From Deltaproteobacteria bacterium (GTDB lineage Bacteria; Desulfobacterota; Binatia; UBA9968): 37,214 nt of DNA. Shown here piece after piece: positions 6,770 through 13,856 of this stretch; within the stretch, counting starts at the first letter, position 1, and each line of letters starts with the position of its first letter. The notes beneath the pieces are model-generated. The model saw only the letters and a list, made by a program, of their open reading frames with translations. It had not been told where the DNA came from and did not search any database. The stretch lies in the NCBI GenBank assembly GCA_016180805.1, contig JACPAM010000124.1, positions 1-37,214 of the forward strand. The letters are read 5' to 3'. A program made the translations under genes and the position numbers.

Positions 6770-9340
6770 CTACACTGGCTCGGCTTGAGCCACGTAGCGC
6801 TCCGCCTCGACCAAGTTAGTGACCGCGGGAGCTGTGACAGGGCTTTCCATATCGGTAAAGAAAATATTCGGCGTGCACCCCCAGTCCACCCCGTCTTTGT
6901 CGGGCTCGTAATTGCCGCCGTGGTGAATCACGACCATCCCGGGTAGAATCCGAGAAGTGACGTAGGCCGGAAGAACTCCCACTCCCTTGTCGTTATGAAT
7001 CCTGACTAAATCCCCATCCTTAATTCCCCTGGCTTGGGCGTCCGCTGCATTCATCCAGATGGCATGGCGATAGCAATCGCCACGCAACCAGGGAATGTTC
7101 CAAAAGGTGGTGTGATTGCGATACCTCGGATAACAGCTCAAAAGCATCAACGGGAAACGCTTCACGTCCGCATGGTCCATGCCTCGGTATATGGGCTGAT
7201 AAGCTGCGAAAGGAGCCAGGTCCCGCCAGTCATTAGGGAGGTTATCAATAAGCTGGCCGTGATCATCGAAGTGAAGCTTCCCTCGCTGCGACTCGTCGCC
7301 AACGATATGGCTATAAAGCTCAATCTTGCCGCTCCGAGTCTTCAGCGGCTTTCCCCCCTCGATAAAACTCTTGTACCCGTGCCAGGGCTCGTCATACGCC
7401 TCATCCACATTGATCAAACAGTCCTTGGTGAATTTCCTCCACTGAGGAGCTTTGACTCCTTGCTTGCGCAGCGCCTTCGCGCAGCTCCGGTACTCATCTC
7501 TGAGGTAACGCTCCCAGCTCTCGTCCCAGTTGCCCCGCTTGTAGTAGCGGTTGTACTGCTCGCCGATGCCCAGCCGGCGCGCCAGCTCAGAGTAGACCCA
7601 GTCGTCTGGCCTCGCCTCTCCCTGTGGCGGAACAACGCCGGGGAGGAATGTGTAATTCGCGAAGCCTCCATAGCCCGCAGTTTGAATTGTCCGTTGTTCC
7701 AGCGTCATCTCAGTCAGAGGAAAGATCACATCGGCATGACGGGCCATCGAAGCCATCTGGGTACCCGCCCACACAACAAACTCAAGCTTCTCGAGCGCCT
7801 TAAGCTGATCATTTGTGGAATCGACGTTGTTGTTGAGCGTGTTCGTACCCGGACCGTAGTATGTTCCCCAAAGCATCATCTTAGGATTGGGCAGGGTCTC
7901 TTCTGTGGCGGTCCCGTTGTCTTCAATGGTGTCTTCGATGGCGCCTCCTGCCGTTCCCCCGGCCCAAACCCTTGACAAAGGCCGCTTGGGAAGCGGACCT
8001 GTACGCCATCCGATCTTTCGCTTGTATTCCTCAACGCTCATCTCGCCGGAGCGAACCTTATCCTGAAGCAGTACCATCTGGGCCCACTTGTGGCTGCGAT
8101 ACATCTTCGGAATCATTCGCCTCGGAATATCTCCGTATGGCATGAGCACGCTGGGCTTGTCGCGAAAACGCAAATGAAGGGGCACGGAACCTCCTGCCAC
8201 ACCCCAATAGCCCATAATGGCCTGGAGACTAGCCGCCCCACGAGCCGTGTTTTCCCCCCGGCTCTTTCTGTCCAGTCCGTAGCCTTTCCACAGCCAGGTA
8301 GGCTTCATCCGCGCATAGAGGCGAGCAAACTCCCGGATCGTCTCTGCTGGAACCGTGCAGATCTTCTCCGCCCATTCGGGTGTCTTCTCGATACCATCAG
8401 TCTCGCCAAAAATATAGGCGCGCCACTTCTCGAAGCCGCCCTGATCGACGTACTTCGCCACGAACTCCTTGTTGTATAGGTTCTCTCTGATGAGCACGTT
8501 GGCCACGGCCAGCATCATGGCCGCATCCGTCCCGGGCTTGATGGGAATCCACTGATCCGCCAGAACCTCCGCAGCGACCGTGTACCGACAGTCGATACAA
8601 ATGACAGGCGTGCCTCTCTCTCTAGCCATCTTGATGTAGTAGGCCAACTGGTGCCCGGGTCCGAAGTGTGTGATCGTCGGCTCAAACCCCCAAAGGACGA
8701 TCATTTTGGTATTCATCAGGAAATCGGCCATGTCGTTGGAGCCTTCACCGTAGGACCAACCCGGCACGCCCGCCATGAGGTGCATGGCAAGCCGCCCGGG
8801 ATCCATGGAGCACCATCCCCATCCCTCGATTCCCGCACCCCACAGACCAAATAGCCGCTCAAGCCGAGCATTGGGCGCATACGGAGTAAAGACCGAGTAA
8901 GGCCCGTAGCGCTCCGCCACCTCTTTCATCTTGTTGGCCACAAGGTCGAGAGCCTCGTTCCAGGTAATGCGCTCGAATTTTCCCTCTCCCCTCTTGGTCC
9001 CTTCCACCCGCTTCATGGGGTAGAGGATGCGCTCAGGCGAAGTGGCGAGCTTGTGGAACATCCATCCCATAGGGCAGCCCCGGAGCTGAAGCCGGTTTTT
9101 GATCAGGTCGAGATCGGAGACAACCGCGTCCTCCCGCCCGACGCCGCGGTTGTAATGATCGTCGGGCTCAATAGCGGTGACCTTGCCGTTGCGCCTGCGG
9201 ACCTTGAGCACGCACTGGCTGCCGCCGCAGTTGATCCGACACCCGGTGTAGAGAACTTCCTCGTCGGCGTGAAGGTTTTTGAGCTTTCTGACGATACCGT
9301 CGCGCCGCGTCCTTACCCCAACTCTGTTTCTCGATGGCAT
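6770..9340 (-). CDS. DmsA-like molybdopterin oxidoreductase (type III-like), orphan catalytic subunit
   Basis: An 856-residue Mo-bisPGD protein distinct from the six type II paralogues. Its iron-sulfur motif is C34-x3-C38-x4-C43 with C89 (LRGCPMG). The C-terminal half follows DmsA/YnfE closely: AWASQ-like KTPEWAEKI, INPxDAQ-like MNAADAQARGIKDGDLVRI, and the final NGVD-like KDGVDWGCTPN block. The Mo-ligand region falls around WGWCSMDPGR; S178 (or C177) is the candidate ligand. No Tat signal follows the basic start, so a periplasmic location is unlikely. It has no dedicated DmsB or DmsC partner next to it. It sits between the YHS gene and the TctC gene, in the same direction. The start at ATG 9340 has AAGGAGG about 12 nt upstream. 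A role in S-oxide or N-oxide reduction, hydroxylation or transhydroxylation is open. Confidence 0.85.
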   Translation of the reverse strand: MPSRNRVGVRTRRDGIVRKLKNLHADEEVLYTGCRINCGGSQCVLKVRRRNGKVTAIEPDDHYNRGVGREDAVVSDLDLIKNRLQLRGCPMGWMFHKLATSPERILYPMKRVEGTKRGEGKFERITWNEALDLVANKMKEVAERYGPYSVFTPYAPNARLERLFGLWGAGIEGWGWCSMDPGRLAMHLMAGVPGWSYGEGSNDMADFLMNTKMIVLWGFEPTITHFGPGHQLAYYIKMARERGTPVICIDCRYTVAAEVLADQWIPIKPGTDAAMMLAVANVLIRENLYNKEFVAKYVDQGGFEKWRAYIFGETDGIEKTPEWAEKICTVPAETIREFARLYARMKPTWLWKGYGLDRKSRGENTARGAASLQAIMGYWGVAGGSVPLHLRFRDKPSVLMPYGDIPRRMIPKMYRSHKWAQMVLLQDKVRSGEMSVEEYKRKIGWRTGPLPKRPLSRVWAGGTAGGAIEDTIEDNGTATEETLPNPKMMLWGTYYGPGTNTLNNNVDSTNDQLKALEKLEFVVWAGTQMASMARHADVIFPLTEMTLEQRTIQTAGYGGFANYTFLPGVVPPQGEARPDDWVYSELARRLGIGEQYNRYYKRGNWDESWERYLRDEYRSCAKALRKQGVKAPQWRKFTKDCLINVDEAYDEPWHGYKSFIEGGKPLKTRSGKIELYSHIVGDESQRGKLHFDDHGQLIDNLPNDWRDLAPFAAYQPIYRGMDHADVKRFPLMLLSCYPRYRNHTTFWNIPWLRGDCYRHAIWMNAADAQARGIKDGDLVRIHNDKGVGVLPAYVTSRILPGMVVIHHGGNYEPDKDGVDWGCTPNIFFTDMESPVTAPAVTNLVEAERYVAQAEPV

Positions 9341-9413
9341 AGACAGCTCAAGCCTCCTTCAAAGTGCGATGGTTCAAGTCGTTTAAGACGGTGCTGAACA
9401 AGAGTTTTTCATG

Positions 9414-9491
9414 CTTCGACTAGCTCAGCATGAACGGAAATTCGTCAATCTTTTCAACACTTGCTCCGTTCGCCCTGAGCGTGTCGAAGGG
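9414..9491. repeat. Intergenic imperfect inverted repeat (REP-like)
   Basis: Arms of 24 bp lie at 9414-9437 (starts CTTCGACTAGCTCAG) and 9468-9491 (ends CGTGTCGAAG), pairing at most positions. Such GCTCAG/TGTCGAAG arms are frequent dispersed intergenic palindromes in environmental GC-rich genomes. Lies between the YHS gene and the DmsA-like gene. Confidence 0.6.
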
Positions 9492-9554
9492 TGAACGGAG
9501 GCTTTTTCAGCAACCTGTTAAGCCGTTCAAGCAGTTAACCACATTGAACGCTTT

Positions 9555-9571
9555 GAACGTTTTAAACGTTC
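9555..9571. repeat. Perfect 8-bp-arm palindrome GAACGTTT-T-AAACGTTC
   Basis: A 17-nt perfect palindrome embedded in TTGAAC/GTTTAA-rich DNA upstream of the DmsA-like gene. The same word family (TTGAACG, GTTCAAAC, AACGATTCAA) fills 28025-28110. It may be repeat debris or an operator; nothing decides between them. Confidence 0.4.
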
Positions 9572-9610
9572 GGTTGCCGTCTTGGCTTGGCGAGCAGGCC
9601 CTGGCTTTGA

Positions 9611-9802
9611 TTACGCCCGCCAATCATCCGGGAGCTTACTGTAGTTGGGGCCCTTTCCCGGCGCGTACTTTTCAGGCTCGTGCCGAAAAGTGTTTCGGCA
9701 GTCTACCGAACAAAAATAAAAGCGCGCCCCCCAGAATTGCACCTTGCCGCCTGGAGCGCTTTTTTCGTCCACTTCTTTCTTGCATACAGGATCGGTAGCC
9801 AT
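9611..9802 (-). CDS. Small YHS-domain metal-binding protein
   Basis: A 63-residue product that is a single YHS domain: DPVCKKEVDE at the start (C7), then FYFCSVDCRNTF (C31 and C35) and a typical PEKYAP. YHS domains bind metal ions, and occur in metal-transport ATPases and as small free-standing proteins near oxidoreductases. ATG at 9802 has GAGGTGA 5 nt upstream, a good ribosome site. It lies between alpha D (126-nt AT-rich gap) and the DmsA-like gene (270-nt gap). The function here is unknown; a metal-handling accessory role for the neighbouring metalloenzymes is a guess. Confidence 0.85.
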   Translation of the reverse strand: MATDPVCKKEVDEKSAPGGKVQFWGARFYFCSVDCRNTFRHEPEKYAPGKGPNYSKLPDDWRA

Positions 9803-9816
9803 GGCTCACCTCACAA

Positions 9817-9917
9817 TGCAAATTGCAGAATGCAAAAGGCAAACTGCAAAATTCAGATTACAAATTCTCCACTCTGTGTCCCTGCGCCGTTTTTCAATTT
9901 GCATTTTTCATTTTGCA
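9817..9917. repeat. AT-rich inverted repeat between alpha D and the YHS gene
   Basis: Arms TGCAAATTG (9817-9825) and CAATTTGCA (9895-9903) are perfect complements; TGCAAAA (9831-9837) and TTTTGCA (9911-9917) add a second pair. The stretch is AT-rich and built from TGCAAA/TTTGCA words, unlike the flanking genes. No open frame of note. Confidence 0.5.
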
Positions 9918-9928
9918 TTTTGACCTGA

Positions 9929-12733
9929 TCAGTTAATCTTCCTCATTTCCACCCGGGTGCCGCGGTCGCTCGGACCCGGACTAAAACTCACAACATCGGA
10001 CCGTAGGTGACCGTAATCCCCAACCAACTCGATGGGATTCAGGGGCGAAGGCATCACGCTCTTGAAGTGGCGAAAGCCCTCAAACTGGTAATTCTCCCAG
10101 CCGTGGTAAATGATCACCTGCCCAGGTCTCACCGCCGGTGAGACCATCGCCTGAATCCTGAAGTTTCCCACATCGTTGTAGACCTCCAAAAATTCCCCAT
10201 CCCTGACGCCCCGGCTCTTGGCATCCGCCACGCCGATCACCGCCACAGGCTCACCCCGCTGTAAACTCAAAATAATTGAGTCATCAATCCAATCACTGTG
10301 CAGGCTCCAGCGAGTATGCCCTCCGGTGATCTGCAACGGATAGTCGCCGCCGGCCTTCGGACAGTCCTTGTGGGTCGGCAAATGCTCATCCAGCTCCAGG
10401 TACCAATCGTGGTCGATGTAGAACTGAATTCGCCGCGTAAGCGTCGGGTAGGGCTCCTTTTTCTCCGTGTGCCAAGTGAGCGGCACAATCGGCTCTCCCA
10501 CCTCCATGTCACAGGCGTTGCCCAGGGATCTTATGGCTGTGCCGAGGCCTGCGTAGGCTGCAATCCCCCGCTCTTTGAACTCCTCCCACTCTATCTGCTC
10601 CCTGTTTGTGGAATTCATGAAGGCATCCCGCGCCACGCCCTCCTCGTCGTCTTCGCCGTACAGCCCGCCACTGGTAACTTTCTCTTCGAGCCCATCCAGC
10701 TTTCTCTCCCTGCCATCCTTGTCAAGGTAGGTCAGAACGCCACGTTCCCGGGCCCGCTCGCTCACCTTCCGAGCCAAACGAACGAATATTGTCCAATCGT
10801 TCAGTGACTCGTACAGGGGGTCCACTGCTCTGTTAATGACTTGCATAAAGGGCGATTGAGTGGATCCCAGCATGGAAGTAGAGGTGCGCTCGTACCATCC
10901 GGAGGCTGGCAGGATATAGTCGGAGTAGAGCCCCGTTGCGCTCATGCGCCAGTCCACGGTGACCATGAGCTTGAGCTTCGGCAGCAACGTCTTGAGGAGC
11001 TGATTCGTCGCCCGGCCCCTGCGAAAAACATTTCCGCCGATCTGAAAAAGTATCCGCGGCTCCTTTTGTGGTGCCGGAATCACCCTTTGCCATTGCTTGG
11101 CAATAGCCTCATCTGCGTATTCTCCTACCGGCCTCTTGAGGTACGGATCCCAACTGTTGTGCTTCTTGCTAAGGTCGAGAAGACCGCCGTGAAAGTAGTG
11201 AACCATGGCCGTTAACCCAACAGAGCCGGCGGCGGTTGCCTGCTTGCTGTAGTTGTAGAGGATCATTTCGGTCGTATAACCATCCTCTTTCCACGCAGCG
11301 TAGCGGGGATCGGTTGCCGAAGCAGAGAGGAGCAGTTGGTGTCCATGGCGCTCCAATGCACCCAGTGCCGTGTCGGGAGTGAGCGCAGGAAACGCGCTGA
11401 AGCTCGCCCCCTTGCGCCCCATGTGCCCGCACAGGGCAAACAGAAGAATAATCGCCCGCTCTATCAGGTCGCCGTGATAGAACTTTCCCCAGTTGGCCGT
11501 CGTAATGTTAACTACCCCAGTCGCCTCGGCCACCTCCCGCGCCAGCCGCTCAATCAGAGAGGGTGACACGCCCGTAATACCCGCCGCCCTCTCCGGAGTA
11601 AAATTCCCATCAAGCCTCTCCCGAAGCAACTCAAACACCGGCCGCACCCGCACCTTCCCAGAAAGTGTCTCCGCCTCATACTCCCCCTCCAGCGCAGGCA
11701 CCAACCCACCAAGCGCTAAACTCTTGCGCGAGGCCTCCCTGATCCGGCCAGATGCCTGATCATAGAGATAAAAGGCGTCCTCACGCCCGCCCCGCTTCAA
11801 GTCCTTTTCCCGCAGCAGCTTGCCGCTGTCTACACGGACCAAAAGCGGCATATCCGTCTGCTCCCGCACAAAACCCTCACGATAAAGCTTATCCCTGATG
11901 ATCACCTGCGCCATGGCTAACGCCAGGGCCGCGTCCGTCCCAACGTTCACCGGCACCCACAGGTCAGCATGAACCGCCGAGGCATTGAAGTCCGGCGAAA
12001 CGGTAATTACACGTGCACCGTTGTACCGAGCCTCACTAATGTAGTGAAAATTAGGGATGTTGGTATAAGCCGGATTGCCGCCCCAGGCCAGAATCACATC
12101 CGCGTGAAACCAGTTGTCCGCCGAGTCTGCGAACATGATTTTCCCCACGGTAACACCGGCTCCCTGGTGTCCATCGCCAATCTCTGCGTTCTGGCTCGGA
12201 AGCGGAGAACCAAGAGCCTCGAAGAAAATGTTGGGCGCCACACCCTCACTGCCTTGACTGTGAACACGCGTACCGCCACCCTGGATGATGGTATCCGGAC
12301 CATCCGTGGTGAGCACGTCAATGACCGTATCCGCAATCTCTGTGAGAGCCTGGTCCCAACTCACACGCTGCCAACGCTGCTCCCCGCGCGGACCTACCCG
12401 CTTCAGAGGATACTTCACCCGCGTCGGGTCGTACATGCGGTGGACGTAGCAAGCGCCTTTCTGGCAGCCGCGCGGGTTGGGGTCGGGAACCGAAGGGTCG
12501 TTCGGCGCCGGGTAGTTCCCCACCTGCTCCTCCCGCAGCACCACGCCGTCTTTAACGTAGAGATTGAAGTTGCACGCCCGCTGATACCAGCAGTTGGTGA
12601 GATGGGTTGCTTTGACCACCCGGTCCCACCCCCACTCTTCCTGCCTTAGCCTTTGCAGATCATACGGAGACTCCTGACCCACACCTCCATCGGCGTGCGC
12701 GAATCCTTCCAACTCCAGAGCGAGCTTCAACAC
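9929..12733 (-). CDS. Type II DMSO-reductase-family molybdopterin oxidoreductase, alpha subunit D
   Basis: Complete 934-residue catalytic subunit. FS0 ligands H44-x3-C48-x5-C54 and C90 fall at exactly the same positions as in alphas A, B and G; the candidate Mo ligand is D187, here in IGDGHQG (Gly where the paralogues have Asp or Glu next to it). The C-terminal block PLNPIELVGDYGH and the final RGTRVEM are shared with the paralogues. The start is GTG at 12733 (TTG at 12730 is possible), preceded by GGGGAGG. No Tat signal. It is closest to alpha B and lies 40 nt after the U32-family gene. It presumably uses the common beta subunit and chaperone; the substrate is unknown. Confidence 0.92.
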   Translation of the reverse strand: MLKLALELEGFAHADGGVGQESPYDLQRLRQEEWGWDRVVKATHLTNCWYQRACNFNLYVKDGVVLREEQVGNYPAPNDPSVPDPNPRGCQKGACYVHRMYDPTRVKYPLKRVGPRGEQRWQRVSWDQALTEIADTVIDVLTTDGPDTIIQGGGTRVHSQGSEGVAPNIFFEALGSPLPSQNAEIGDGHQGAGVTVGKIMFADSADNWFHADVILAWGGNPAYTNIPNFHYISEARYNGARVITVSPDFNASAVHADLWVPVNVGTDAALALAMAQVIIRDKLYREGFVREQTDMPLLVRVDSGKLLREKDLKRGGREDAFYLYDQASGRIREASRKSLALGGLVPALEGEYEAETLSGKVRVRPVFELLRERLDGNFTPERAAGITGVSPSLIERLAREVAEATGVVNITTANWGKFYHGDLIERAIILLFALCGHMGRKGASFSAFPALTPDTALGALERHGHQLLLSASATDPRYAAWKEDGYTTEMILYNYSKQATAAGSVGLTAMVHYFHGGLLDLSKKHNSWDPYLKRPVGEYADEAIAKQWQRVIPAPQKEPRILFQIGGNVFRRGRATNQLLKTLLPKLKLMVTVDWRMSATGLYSDYILPASGWYERTSTSMLGSTQSPFMQVINRAVDPLYESLNDWTIFVRLARKVSERARERGVLTYLDKDGRERKLDGLEEKVTSGGLYGEDDEEGVARDAFMNSTNREQIEWEEFKERGIAAYAGLGTAIRSLGNACDMEVGEPIVPLTWHTEKKEPYPTLTRRIQFYIDHDWYLELDEHLPTHKDCPKAGGDYPLQITGGHTRWSLHSDWIDDSIILSLQRGEPVAVIGVADAKSRGVRDGEFLEVYNDVGNFRIQAMVSPAVRPGQVIIYHGWENYQFEGFRHFKSVMPSPLNPIELVGDYGHLRSDVVSFSPGPSDRGTRVEMRKIN

Positions 12734-12773
12734 AGTTAGCCTCCCCTATCGGTCGCGCCGAATGGTGACCGGC

Positions 12774-13856
12774 TTACGAGGGCCTCGCCAACGGCGCTTT
12801 GAAACTTCCGGTCGTAAATTTCTTGAGCATTCGGTCGATGCTTTCTCCGTAGCGCGTCGGGTAACCGCTGAAGGAGGCCGAGCGCTCCAGCCACTTTTCG
12901 CAGTGCGTGCAGCCTGAGCAGCCCAGGCGGCAGTCTTTTCTCCGGAAAAACTCCAGAAAACCTTCGAGCCGTTTGTTGTCCAGGATGACCGGAAACTCAC
13001 CGAACGGATCGATGCCGTCCAGCCCGATGACAAGATCGTTGAGATTGCCGGAATAACTGCGCGCCGAGTACGCGGCCACCGCCCGCACAACCCACTCGCC
13101 TCCTTTTTCTCTCCCGGCCAGCTTGAACTCACGAAAGCCCAACTCCTCGTAGACCGCGAGATCCTCGGGCCGAATCCACGGCGCCTTGATCAATTCGACG
13201 GGACTGGTCGCCTTGAGCTGGGCGCATTTCGCCAGCGAGTAATCCAGGTAGCAGCCATGACGGAAGCTTTCCGAGGCATGACTGATGAAGTTGGCGTGAT
13301 AGTCCCTGAGCGGGCAATGGACGAGACAGCCCAGATTGACAATGGGCACAAGTTCGCAACTGAGCCTTTTCCTGAGCGCCCTGAGGAGCTTGAAATCGCG
13401 GTTCAGGTACTCGGGGAGGTAAATCGCGTCAACGCCAAGGCGGTCGTAAAAGAGCGCCTGATCGAGCGTATCGACGCGCACAAGGCTCGACAGGCTCACG
13501 CTGAGCTCGGGGTAGCGGCGCTTGACCATCTCGATCACGTAAGGGTTGGTCGCCACGACCCCCTCCGCCCCGGCATCCGTCAACCAGCCCAGCCGCTCCG
13601 CCAGCCACTTCTGTCCCTCGGCGGTGAACTCGCGATTGGTGCTGCACGAAGCGTTCAGCGTGTAGACGAAGCCGATTCCGCGCCCGCGGCACTCGGCGAT
13701 ATGCTCCGCTAACTCGTCTTCTTTGACGGCCGGTAGCCACTTCATCGCCCGGGCTCCCGGCTCTTCCACGAGGGAGCCATAGACCCGAGCCACCGGGTAA
13801 GCGGCCAAGGCTTCCATGAAGGCCGGCTCAAAAGTCGTGGGAACGATGAGCTTCAT
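12774..13856 (-). CDS. U32-family (peptidase U32/UbiU-UbiV-like) Fe-S protein
   Basis: A 360-residue protein with a TIM-barrel-like U32 pattern. Four conserved-looking cysteines sit mid-protein: C177-x3-C181 (GCLVHCPLRDYH), C202 and C211 (GCYLDYSLAKC). A second set, C309-x3-C313-x2-C316-x2-C319, lies near the C-terminus and could hold another cluster. U32 relatives UbiU, UbiV and RlhA are [4Fe-4S] proteins; UbiU/V take part in oxygen-independent hydroxylation in ubiquinone synthesis. The ATG at 13856 overlaps the alpha E stop by 4 nt (ATGA), so the two are very likely translationally coupled. Alpha D follows 40 nt later. A role in an anaerobic hydroxylation or cofactor step is plausible but unproven; it is not a clear UbiU or UbiV orthologue, and a protease role is unlikely. 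Confidence 0.82.
   Translation of the reverse strand: MKLIVPTTFEPAFMEALAAYPVARVYGSLVEEPGARAMKWLPAVKEDELAEHIAECRGRGIGFVYTLNASCSTNREFTAEGQKWLAERLGWLTDAGAEGVVATNPYVIEMVKRRYPELSVSLSSLVRVDTLDQALFYDRLGVDAIYLPEYLNRDFKLLRALRKRLSCELVPIVNLGCLVHCPLRDYHANFISHASESFRHGCYLDYSLAKCAQLKATSPVELIKAPWIRPEDLAVYEELGFREFKLAGREKGGEWVVRAVAAYSARSYSGNLNDLVIGLDGIDPFGEFPVILDNKRLEGFLEFFRRKDCRLGCSGCTHCEKWLERSASFSGYPTRYGESIDRMLKKFTTGSFKAPLARPS

Noticed and set aside
9430-9798. A 122-codon plus-strand frame containing FALSVSKGE
   Set aside because: This text arises from the REP-like palindrome, and the rest is antisense to the YHS gene.
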